From IMG/VR virus record IMGVR_UViG_3300037010_000841, positions 1-35,994 of that record: 35,994 nt of DNA, one strand, 5' to 3'. The position numbers were made by a program, and so were the translations under genes. Source of the DNA: a virus. Positions 6,416 to 12,659 of this stretch are shown here, piece by piece (position 1 is the first letter of the stretch; each line of letters starts with the position of its first letter). The notes under the pieces were generated by a model, which saw nothing but the letters and a program-made list of their open reading frames with translations, was not told the origin of the DNA and searched no databases.

Positions 6416-6586
6416 ATGCGACAACGGATGACCCCTTACACCCTGGTCGAGCTGCGCCGCATGGCGCGGCGGCTATGGCCGGAACCTGCCATGCGGCGCC
6501 GCTGGCTGCGCGCGTGGCTGACTGCGCGAAAACACGGCGGACTGTTATTAGAAGGCGCTGATCCTAAGTGGGGGAACACAAGATGA
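6416..6586 (+). CDS. Small basic protein, coupled to the next gene
   Basis: The protein is 56 residues and Arg-rich (MRQRMTPYTLVELRRMARRL at the start) with a helical central region. An AAGGTG ribosome-binding site precedes the ATG. Its last residues, ADPKWGNTR, nearly match the C-terminus of the following protein, and the stop overlaps the next start as ATGA. Function unknown; the basic helical character would suit nucleic-acid binding, which is inference. Confidence 0.65.
   Translation: MRQRMTPYTLVELRRMARRLWPEPAMRRRWLRAWLTARKHGGLLLEGADPKWGNTR
6551..6586 (+). repeat. 36-base coupling repeat, copy 1
   Basis: This segment matches 6748-6783 at 32 of 36 bases. It encodes the C-terminal peptide DPKWGNTR and the stop, and at the same time carries the G-rich ribosome-binding site of the next gene. 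Confidence 0.85.
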
Positions 6587-6783
6587 TCGATGACCATCTT
6601 TATACAGCATCGGAGATCGTCGAAGTCGAGGCTCTACTGGAGTCGATCCCGGAAGGCAAATTGATCGAGCGCAAAAGCCTTGAGTCACGGCTTGAGTATC
6701 TAAAGAGTATTTTTGCGACGACGCAGCAGCGAGAGGAAAAAGCCCGCGAAGGTACTGATCCTAAATGGGGCAACACAAGATGA
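6583..6783 (+). CDS. Small coiled-coil hypothetical protein
   Basis: The protein is 66 residues starting MIDDHLYTASEIVEVEALL. The ATG at 6583 overlaps the previous stop as ATGA and has GGGGGAA upstream; an in-frame GTG at 6568 is less likely because it lies within that ribosome-binding site. The middle is a charged heptad-like helix (EGKLIERKSLESRLEYLKS). The C-terminal nine residues duplicate those of the upstream protein apart from one position. Function unknown. Confidence 0.7.
   Translation: MIDDHLYTASEIVEVEALLESIPEGKLIERKSLESRLEYLKSIFATTQQREEKAREGTDPKWGNTR
6748..6783 (+). repeat. 36-base coupling repeat, copy 2
   Basis: Second copy of the segment at 6551-6586. It again ends a coding frame in DPKWGNTR and a stop, just before the next gene start at 6794. 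Confidence 0.85.
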
Positions 6784-6793
6784 GAGTCGAGCA

Positions 6794-7006
6794 ATGACCC
6801 CTCGCACTGTCTACCTTGTCGCCGATCTGCTGATGCACTCGCCCGAGCCGCGCAGCATCCGGCAAATAGCATCCGAAATCCGCCGGCCCGTGCGCAGCGT
6901 GTCTAACGTAATCCTGCGCCTACGCCGGGCGGGTTTGGTCGAAGTGGCTGAAGTCATCAAGCCGCTCGGAACCCGGCGCGTGGCGCTGTACCGATGGACA
7001 GCATGA
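6794..7006 (+). CDS. Winged-helix DNA-binding protein
   Basis: The protein is 70 residues. SIRQIASEIRRPVRSVSNVI is a helix-turn-helix, followed by LRRAGLVEVAEV and a basic strand pair typical of a MarR/Rrf2-like winged helix (recognition helix, then wing). Length fits a single wHTH domain with no effector domain. The ATG at 6794 was chosen over a frame extending back to 6713 because the extension lies inside the previous gene. It is a candidate transcription regulator of the early region; possible targets are the palindrome at 4450-4459 or the repeats at 4298-4336, which is inference. Confidence 0.75.
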   Translation: MTPRTVYLVADLLMHSPEPRSIRQIASEIRRPVRSVSNVILRLRRAGLVEVAEVIKPLGTRRVALYRWTA

Positions 7007-7020
7007 ATGGAGGAAAGTTT

Positions 7021-7347
7021 ATGAATGAAGCCGCAATTAGGTTAGCCCGCCTACTAGATAAATGGGCCGATAGCAATGGAGTCCAGTTTCACTATAGAGA
7101 AACACTGCGCGGCGTATCGCGCGATGATCTTCTCACCTTAATTGAGGCTGTGGAGGTAGATACCCGCGAGCGGATCGCGTCAATGATTGAAGGTAAGCCA
7201 TTCAAAGATGGGGCAAACGACGCCCGAATTGGGCCTTGCGGTATAGGAACTTGGCACGAATCCAGCCTTATGGGGCTCACCATGCGCGAATTGGCTCGGC
7301 GCATACGGAGAATGAGCATTCGCGGCGACAGTCTAAATGGAGAATGA
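7021..7347 (+). CDS. Hypothetical early protein
   Basis: The protein is 108 residues beginning MNEAAIRLARLLDKWADSNG. A strong GGAGGAAAG Shine-Dalgarno sits before the ATG at 7021, which decides this start over upstream ATGs at 6994 and 7003. It appears mainly helical and soluble, with a basic C-terminal helix (ELARRIRRMSIRG). No recognised family. It overlaps the ribosome-binding region of the next gene, so the two are probably translated together. Confidence 0.7.
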   Translation: MNEAAIRLARLLDKWADSNGVQFHYRETLRGVSRDDLLTLIEAVEVDTRERIASMIEGKPFKDGANDARIGPCGIGTWHESSLMGLTMRELARRIRRMSIRGDSLNGE

Positions 7348-7348
7348 A

Positions 7349-7639
7349 ATGGCAATGTTTAGGAAGAAACCGATAGTGATTGAAGCGCACCAGTTTGACG
7401 GGACGCTCGAATCAAAGGCGAAACTGGAAACTGAGTTCGGGGTGGCGACAGTCGATGCAACAATCGACGACGGCAAGCTGCTGGCATGGCGCATCGGCAC
7501 ACTGGAAGGCCCGCATGAGGTGACGCCTGGGGACTGGATCATCCGTGGCGTGAAGGGTGAGTTTTACCCGTGCAAACCGGACATTTTCGAGGCAACCTAT
7601 GAGGCGGCGTATGGGGTGGGTTCCGACGCATTGGAGTAA
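7349..7639 (+). CDS. Conserved small phage protein
   Basis: The protein is 96 residues beginning MAMFRKKPIVIEAHQFDG. GGAGA six bases upstream favours the ATG at 7349 over one at 7337. The pattern FRKKPIVIEA near the start, then PGDWIIRGVKGEFYPCKPDI and FEATYE near the end, is shared with a widespread small phage protein of unknown role that I recognise by pattern only. It looks like a compact beta-rich domain. Its position in a run of small early genes suggests an accessory or host-takeover function. Confidence 0.8.
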   Translation: MAMFRKKPIVIEAHQFDGTLESKAKLETEFGVATVDATIDDGKLLAWRIGTLEGPHEVTPGDWIIRGVKGEFYPCKPDIFEATYEAAYGVGSDALE

Positions 7640-7662
7640 GTAAATGCAGCTTGAGGTCTAGA

Positions 7663-7887
7663 ATGTTTAAGCGGCTGATTTGTTCAGTAATTGGGCATCG
7701 CTACGTTATACAACGAGTTTTCAGCTCGACAAATCGGAAGGTTTGTTGTGCGCGTTGCCGTCAAGAATGGGGAATGAACGATAGTGTGCGCGCGCTAATT
7801 CCGTGGGATGGTGAGCTAGAGCAGTTGTATCGAGATATTGGACAATGGCCTGGGAAGGTGCCTACCGCACACAAGGAGAAAACATGA
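7663..7887 (+). CDS. DUF1660-like small zinc-binding phage protein
   Basis: The protein is 74 residues beginning MFKRLICSVIGHRYV, with CCARCRQEWG near residues 32-41 and PWDGELEQLY after it. This is the layout of the small prophage protein family DUF1660: a Cys and His near the N-terminus and a C-x-x-C pair that probably together bind zinc. GAGGT upstream supports the ATG at 7663. The stop overlaps the next start as ATGA. The function of the family is unknown. Confidence 0.75.
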   Translation: MFKRLICSVIGHRYVIQRVFSSTNRKVCCARCRQEWGMNDSVRALIPWDGELEQLYRDIGQWPGKVPTAHKEKT

Positions 7888-8102
7888 AAGACGCGGTTAA
7901 ATTCACCTGGAGCGGCGGTTCCAAGCATGAGGCGGGGATTGCCGTCTACGAGGTCGGCACATCGACCTATACGATAAGGTTCTCGACCCCTCGGCCTGCG
8001 AACCTTGTGCATATGGCGCTGCAAGACGCATACCGGGAAGGGTACGAGCGCGGTTTCTACAGTGCGAAGGCCGATGCGCAATCGGAGTCGTCAAAGCCAT
8101 GA
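7884..8102 (+). CDS. Small hypothetical protein, tandem paralogue A
   Basis: The protein is 72 residues with an AAGGAGAA Shine-Dalgarno. It is clearly related to the next gene: MKDAVKF, HEAGIAVYE and DAYREGYE occur in both. The fold seems to be a beta-rich half followed by one helix. The start overlaps the previous stop (ATGA) and the stop overlaps the next start. Function unknown; tandem duplication suggests a heterodimer or a diversified pair. Confidence 0.75.
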   Translation: MKDAVKFTWSGGSKHEAGIAVYEVGTSTYTIRFSTPRPANLVHMALQDAYREGYERGFYSAKADAQSESSKP

Positions 8103-8332
8103 AGGACACAGTTAAATTCCATTGGGAAGGTGCTACCGAGCATGAGGCCGGGATTGCTGTTTACGAGTTCGACAGGTCGTCTTACTCGTTACTACTTCCA
8201 AACTTCCGCTCTGCGCACCTTGTATATATGGCGCTGCGCGATGCGTATCGGGAAGGGTATGAGGACGGTGCTTACAAGACTGCGGCTGCGGTGAAGTCTG
8301 CGCTGTCGAAATTTCTGGAGGGGGCACAATGA
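8099..8332 (+). CDS. Small hypothetical protein, tandem paralogue B
   Basis: The protein is 77 residues and paralogous to the protein at 7884-8102, sharing MKD.VKF.W, HEAGIAVYE, LV.MAL.DAYREGYE. The ATG overlaps the upstream stop as ATGA. Divergence is greatest in the central strand region and at the C-terminus, where this copy has an Ala-rich helical tail. Function unknown. Confidence 0.75.
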   Translation: MKDTVKFHWEGATEHEAGIAVYEFDRSSYSLLLPNFRSAHLVYMALRDAYREGYEDGAYKTAAAVKSALSKFLEGAQ

Positions 8333-8366
8333 ATGCTCCGTTCACCATGCGTTCATGGAGAAGATT

Positions 8367-8863
8367 ATGAAAACATACGAAAACTTCTGGGCCAAAGTTC
8401 AGGTTAGAAATCCAGACGAGTGCTGGGAGTGGCAAGGTGCAAAGACTAGCAGCGGGTACGGCAACCTGTCGTGGTGCGGGGTGCAAGTTCAGGCACATCG
8501 GGTTGCGTATTTTTTTTGCGTAATGGCGATATTGAACTGTCTACCAACTTCCAACAGGAGGGTGTAGCCAAGCAATACCGCAAGTTCGTACTCCATAAAT
8601 GCGACAACAGATTGTGCTGCAATCCAGACCATTTGTTTCTTGGGTCAATGCGAGAAAACCTATTGGATGCCTATCAGAAAGGTAGGAAGGTGCAACCCAA
8701 AAGCCAACACGCAAACGCCAAGCTAACCGCAGCACAAGTAATCGAGATACGGCAACGTTACGACGCTGGTAGAAACACGCAACAGGAGCTTGCTGCGGAG
8801 TTCGGAGTGACTCAGCGTACAATCAGTTTGGTTGTCAGACGTAAATCCTACAAGGATGTTTAA
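8367..8863 (+). pseudogene. HNH homing endonuclease, reading frame broken at a T8 run
   Basis: The first frame starts at 8367 (GGAGA upstream) and reads MKTYENFWAKV, then ECWEWQGAKTSSGYG and AHRVAYFF, the start of a NUMOD/HNH endonuclease, but stops at 8567. The second frame continues the same protein as LRNGDIE, then VLHKCDNRLCCNPDHLFLG (the HNH motif) and a C-terminal helix-turn-helix (QQELAAEFGVTQRTISLVV) to 8863. The junction is a run of eight T at 8510-8517; six T would give AYFLRNG, the usual spacing of this family. It could be a decayed gene, a sequencing error, or a site of polymerase slippage. It lies immediately upstream of DNA polymerase, a common homing-endonuclease location. Confidence 0.85.
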
Positions 8864-8867
8864 TCTT

Positions 8868-10622
8868 ATGACGACGATATATTGCGATATAGAAACATAT
8901 TATGACAAAGATTACACTTTGTCGAAAATGTCAACGGAAGAATATATCCGTGATACGCGGTTCAAGGTGCATGGGTTCGCTTACTGCGAGGACGACGGGC
9001 CTGTCCGATGGGTGCCCGGCCCGTCAGTGTCCAGTGCCCTGCTCCAACTTGCAGAGGAATTTCCAGACGCATCCTGGTGCGCTCACAACGCCATGTTCGA
9101 TATGGCGATCCTGTCCTGGCACTACACCGTCAGGCCGCGCCGCATCGTGGACACACTGAGCATGGCGCGGCTGTCCGACGTGCATGGCAAGCATTCCCTG
9201 GCGGCGCTGAGCGCACGGTACGGCTTGGGCGCGAAGGGCGACGCACTGGTAAAAACCCTTGGAGTGCGCGACCTCGACCCCATGCTAGAGACGCGGCTGG
9301 CTGAGTATTGCAGGCAGGACGTGAATCTACTGCGCAGCCTACATCACGCGCTCGATACCGCCCTTCGGTCGGAACTGTCAGACATCCGGTACAAGCGCGA
9401 GCTGGCGCTGATCGACTGCACGGTGCGCATGTTCACCGAGCCGGTGTTGACTATCGACGCGGCACTGCTTCAAGCGCGGCTGGCGGAGCTAGAGGCGCAG
9501 CGTGATGCGGCTGTTGCTGCTTCGGGGGTAAGCCTCGACGTGTTGATGAGCAACCCGCAGTTTGCCGCAGTGCTTGCATCGCGTGGGGTTCAGGTTCCTG
9601 CATCCCTACGCAAGACTGATCCCGACCTGCTGGCGCTCAAGGACGATCCGCGCGCTGCTGTGCTTATCCAAGGCAGGCTGGCGGCCAAGAGCGTGTCGGA
9701 GCTACGACGGACGGCGAAATTTTTGAGCGTAAGCGGGCGCGGGTCGATGCCCGTGCCGCTCAAATACCACGGCGCACACACGGGCCGCTGGTCGGGTGCG
9801 GATGGGCTGAACATGCAGAACCTGAACCGAGGCTCGGCACTGCGCAAGTGCTTGACGGCCCCGGACGGGTATGTGCTGGTCGTCGTGGACTCCAGCCAGA
9901 TCGAGGCCCGCGTGCTCGCGTGGCTGGCCGGCCAGGACGATTTGCTGGCGATGTTTGCCGCCGGCGATGATGTTTACGTGCGGTTTGCGGAGCGGATATG
10001 GCCGGGGGAAAAGATTGATGAGATCAAACGCTTCGTAGGGAAAACCTGCATACTCGGACTGGGGTATGGGGTCGGCCACGCCAAGCTGCACGCGCAAATC
10101 GTCACCAAGCAACCCGAGACGACCCTGGAGGACGCGCAACAGTATGTCGCTACATACCGTAACACATACAAAGCGATCACGCGGCTTTGGAAGCGTGCCG
10201 ATGGTATGCTGCGTGCGATGATGCAGGACGCTCGCGTGGACTGGGTGCGCGGCATCTCGACGGGGTTTGAGACGCTTCGCTTGCCGTCTGGTCGGGTGCT
10301 GCGCTATCCTGGTCTACGCCTGACGACGGACGGGTATGAGTACGGCGTGGGGTCGGACAAGCGCAGGCTCTACGGCGCGGCGCTGGTCGAGAACATCGTC
10401 CAGGCCATCGCCCGCGACATTGTGGCCGATCAGATGCTGGCTGTCCGCAGTCGGTATCGCGTGGTCACTATGACGCACGATGAGATTGTCTTTTTGGTGC
10501 GAGAAGGTGAAGCAGCTGATGCGTTCGAGTTTGCGAAAAGTGTGATGCGTGCGGCACCGAGCTACGCGGAAGGTGTGCCGCTCAATTGTGCAGGCGGGTA
10601 TGCGAGGAATTATTCAAAATGA
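8868..10622 (+). CDS. Family A DNA polymerase with 3'-5' exonuclease
   Basis: The protein is 584 residues from the ATG at 8868 (AAGGA 11 bases upstream). Its N-terminal DnaQ-like exonuclease has CDIETYY near residue 6, AHNAMFDMAIL near 75 and YCRQDVNLL near 147. The polymerase domain has motif A VVVDSSQIEAR near 340, motif B KRFVGKTCILGLGYG near 386 and motif C THDEI near 535. All catalytic acids are present and there is no 5'-3' exonuclease domain. It should replicate the phage genome with the primase-helicase at 15653 and perhaps the clamp-like protein at 5855. It is a little shorter than T7 polymerase. An in-frame start at 8832 lies inside the HNH gene and was rejected. Confidence 0.95.
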   Translation: MTTIYCDIETYYDKDYTLSKMSTEEYIRDTRFKVHGFAYCEDDGPVRWVPGPSVSSALLQLAEEFPDASWCAHNAMFDMAILSWHYTVRPRRIVDTLSMARLSDVHGKHSLAALSARYGLGAKGDALVKTLGVRDLDPMLETRLAEYCRQDVNLLRSLHHALDTALRSELSDIRYKRELALIDCTVRMFTEPVLTIDAALLQARLAELEAQRDAAVAASGVSLDVLMSNPQFAAVLASRGVQVPASLRKTDPDLLALKDDPRAAVLIQGRLAAKSVSELRRTAKFLSVSGRGSMPVPLKYHGAHTGRWSGADGLNMQNLNRGSALRKCLTAPDGYVLVVVDSSQIEARVLAWLAGQDDLLAMFAAGDDVYVRFAERIWPGEKIDEIKRFVGKTCILGLGYGVGHAKLHAQIVTKQPETTLEDAQQYVATYRNTYKAITRLWKRADGMLRAMMQDARVDWVRGISTGFETLRLPSGRVLRYPGLRLTTDGYEYGVGSDKRRLYGAALVENIVQAIARDIVADQMLAVRSRYRVVTMTHDEIVFLVREGEAADAFEFAKSVMRAAPSYAEGVPLNCAGGYARNYSK

Positions 10623-11209
10623 GCAAGCAGACATGGAATAAGGGCTACCCGCCCTTCACTGGCTGGTGGTGCACAAAAATAGGCCCAGTAGCTGATGTTT
10701 GGCGCTGGTTCGACGCGGAATTGCAGACGTGGAGTATAGGCGTGGCCGACATCCACAGCGCTGAGTATGCGGCCCGACTCGCTACTGAAAAGGCCCCAAC
10801 CAAACCAGATTTGATTGAGTGGTCATACTATTGGCCCAAGCCCGCGCGTGTGCCGCGCATTGACCCAAGGAGAACAGGAATGAGCAGCTTATATTGCGTG
10901 AAGTGCGGAGCAAAAGACGGTGAACGGCATCATGACACATGCCTTTTCGCCGGGACGGTATACACCGCGAACAAAAGCCGGCTTGCCGACAGCTACCAGA
11001 TCGGCGGCGACCACTATAAAGAGCTGGCGGTTCAGCCGTGGGCGGCGATGGAGTCCTGGATGAGCGAGGCCGAGTTTGAGGGTTTCTTGCGCGGGAACGC
11101 GATCAAGTACCTTTCCCGCGCAGGTCGGAAGGGCGACGGCCTGCAAGACTTGAAGAAAGCCTTGCACTACCTTGAGAAGCTGGTGAGCGTAAAGGAGCAG
11201 CGGGAATGA
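10619..11209 (+). CDS. Two-part protein: Trp-rich N-terminal module plus DUF3310 domain
   Basis: The protein is 196 residues; its ATG overlaps the polymerase stop. Residues 1-85 are Trp-rich (GYPPFTGWW, WRWFDAEL, IEWSYYWPKP), like a small module seen in many phage accessory proteins. Residues 88-196 hold a zinc-ribbon-like CVKCGAKDGERHHDTC and then DUF3310 (GGDHYKELAVQPW, GNAIKYLSRAGRK, DLKKALHYLEKL). DUF3310 proteins are common in phage nucleotide-metabolism and replication regions and have been called nucleotide kinase-like, without firm proof. An internal ATG at 10880 has a strong AAGGAG upstream and may give a separate short product of 109 residues. Confidence 0.8.
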   Translation: MSKQTWNKGYPPFTGWWCTKIGPVADVWRWFDAELQTWSIGVADIHSAEYAARLATEKAPTKPDLIEWSYYWPKPARVPRIDPRRTGMSSLYCVKCGAKDGERHHDTCLFAGTVYTANKSRLADSYQIGGDHYKELAVQPWAAMESWMSEAEFEGFLRGNAIKYLSRAGRKGDGLQDLKKALHYLEKLVSVKEQRE

Positions 11210-11592
11210 TCTACACGACGCTGAACCGTATCTGTCCAAAGGACACTTTCGAAGGCGGATGGGACAACCTGCTTCGTTACTTGGGTAAATATAAAGCGGA
11301 CGACGAGCCTCTGCCCCTTGCGACAATCGTCAAAGCAGTTGGTCTTGACGACACAATGTACTACTGCCGAAACGACTCGGAGCACGCGGAGTTTGTTCTG
11401 TCGAAAGCGAGAGAGTATTTTCCAGCAAGAGAAAAAGCATTTTCTGACGCCTATACCAAGAAATACAACGAAGTGAGCGGCACGCACGAAGAAAAGGACG
11501 CCGCCGCTATAACTTACGGGTGCCGTGCGCGGCTCGCAGTTGTAGAAGCGCAAACAGCAGATCTCCTGCGCTTTTTGGAGGGCGCAGCATGA
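11206..11592 (+). CDS. Hypothetical protein in the replication module
   Basis: The protein is 128 residues beginning MIYTTLNRICPKDTFEGGWD. AAGGAG upstream and an ATGA overlap with the previous gene fix the start. It is predominantly helical, acidic and soluble; no catalytic motif or known family is visible. It lies between the DUF3310 gene and the Cas4-like nuclease gene and overlaps the latter as ATGA, so co-expression with replication and recombination proteins is likely. Confidence 0.75.
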   Translation: MIYTTLNRICPKDTFEGGWDNLLRYLGKYKADDEPLPLATIVKAVGLDDTMYYCRNDSEHAEFVLSKAREYFPAREKAFSDAYTKKYNEVSGTHEEKDAAAITYGCRARLAVVEAQTADLLRFLEGAA

Positions 11593-12239
11593 TCTACTCT
11601 TACTCTAGCCTAAGCTGCTACCTGAAGTGCCCGCAGCAGTTCTATCGGAAATACAAAGCGCGGGACACGCTGCCTTACCAGAGCAAGGAGTCGTCTAATG
11701 GCGTAGAGATTCACGAGGCAATTGAGACTGCGCTCAAGACGCGCACGCCGCTGCCCGAGCCGCTGACGATCTACGAGGAAAGCATCAGCAGCGTGCGCAA
11801 CCGCATCGACAATGCGCGGATCGAGCAGACGATCTTCCTCGATGACAAGTTCGACTACGTGGTGACAAAGCCAGCTAAAGGGTTTGTGGCGAAGCTAGAC
11901 GTGCTGCTCATCAGCGATGACGGCAAGCGGGCTGTAGTGTGCGACTGGAAGAGCGGCAAGCCCTATGAGGACACGCTGCAACACGACTGCTATGCGCTCG
12001 CTGTCCTCAAGGCGTTCCCTGCCGTGGAGAGAGTGACGGGTTTCAACGTCTACCTGCGCCACGGCAAGGTGGGCGCAGAAGTGGTGCATGAGCGGTGCAA
12101 CCTGCAAGCGGTCGAGGACAAGATCGCCCGCATCATCGCGCAGATCGAGGCTGACGAGCGATGGGCACCCAAGCCTTCGCCGCTTTGCAATTGGTGCAGT
12201 GCGCACAAGTGCGTGCTTTACCCGAAGAAGGAGGCTTGA
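11589..12239 (+). CDS. PD-(D/E)XK nuclease, RecB/Cas4-like with probable Fe-S cluster
   Basis: The protein is 216 residues. SYSSLSCYLKCPQQFYRKY at the N-terminus is the typical opening of RecB/Cas4-family nucleases. GVEIHEAIE supplies the conserved His, KLDVLL near 102 the Asp, and CDWKSGK near 118 the D-x-K of the active site; QHDCYALAV is the following helix. Cys near residue 14 and the C-terminal cluster CNWCSAHKC are placed like the four cysteines of a 4Fe-4S cluster in Cas4/AddB enzymes. It probably degrades or processes DNA ends during recombination or replication. The start overlaps the previous gene (ATGA). The SNF2-like helicase and VRR-NUC protein nearby are likely partners. Confidence 0.88.
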   Translation: MIYSYSSLSCYLKCPQQFYRKYKARDTLPYQSKESSNGVEIHEAIETALKTRTPLPEPLTIYEESISSVRNRIDNARIEQTIFLDDKFDYVVTKPAKGFVAKLDVLLISDDGKRAVVCDWKSGKPYEDTLQHDCYALAVLKAFPAVERVTGFNVYLRHGKVGAEVVHERCNLQAVEDKIARIIAQIEADERWAPKPSPLCNWCSAHKCVLYPKKEA

Positions 12240-12240
12240 C

Positions 12241-12366
12241 GTGGGGATGCTTGCGGTCGTTATGGTGTTGCTTGTTTTGGCGCTCCTATCTGTTGGAGCC
12301 CGGCTCGGGGTTGCGTTCCTAGCCGCCTACGCCATCCTGTTTTTCTTGGTGTATACGCTCCAATGA
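12241..12366 (+). CDS. Tiny two-helix membrane protein
   Basis: A 41-residue frame from GTG at 12241, with AAGGAGG seven bases upstream. Nearly the whole chain is hydrophobic: LAVVMVLLVLALLSVGARLG, then FLAAYAILFFLVYTL, separated by one Arg, suggesting a helical hairpin in the inner membrane. It overlaps the VRR-NUC start as ATGA. Function unknown. It is isolated within DNA-processing genes, so it could be a small toxin-like, exclusion or membrane-anchoring protein. Confidence 0.65.
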   Translation: MGMLAVVMVLLVLALLSVGARLGVAFLAAYAILFFLVYTLQ

Positions 12367-12659
12367 CACCTGAAGGCAAAGTGAAGGCCGAGATCAAGAA
12401 AGTCTTGGCTGAATATGGGTGCTGGTACTTCATGCCCGCCATGAACGGTTATGGACGGTCGGGGATACCGGACTTTATTGGCTGCTACAAAGGCACATTT
12501 TTCGCTATCGAAGCCAAGAGCGCGAACGGCAAGCTAACGCCGAACCAGGAGCGTGAGGTTGCCGCTATTCGACAAGCGCACGGCGCTGTAACCGTTGCTT
12601 ATAGTGGGGATGACGTAAGGGGGATGTTGGATGCAATTAGCCTACAGTGCAAAGCATAA
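12363..12659 (+). CDS. VRR-NUC domain nuclease
   Basis: The protein is 98 residues, a stand-alone VRR-NUC domain of the PD-(D/E)XK superfamily: GIPDFIG supplies Asp37, and FAIEAKS supplies Glu50 and Lys52; LTPNQEREVAAI is the following helix. Phage stand-alone VRR-NUC proteins are thought to be structure-specific, Holliday-junction-type nucleases that act with a neighbouring SNF2-like helicase, as is the case here. The start overlaps the previous stop (ATGA), and the helicase start at 12631 lies inside this gene. Confidence 0.92.
   Translation: MTPEGKVKAEIKKVLAEYGCWYFMPAMNGYGRSGIPDFIGCYKGTFFAIEAKSANGKLTPNQEREVAAIRQAHGAVTVAYSGDDVRGMLDAISLQCKA

Noticed and set aside
5831-6424. A 197-codon minus-strand frame over the clamp-like gene
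   Set aside because: The opposite strand has clamp signatures and a strong Shine-Dalgarno; the minus frame looks like a reverse-strand shadow.
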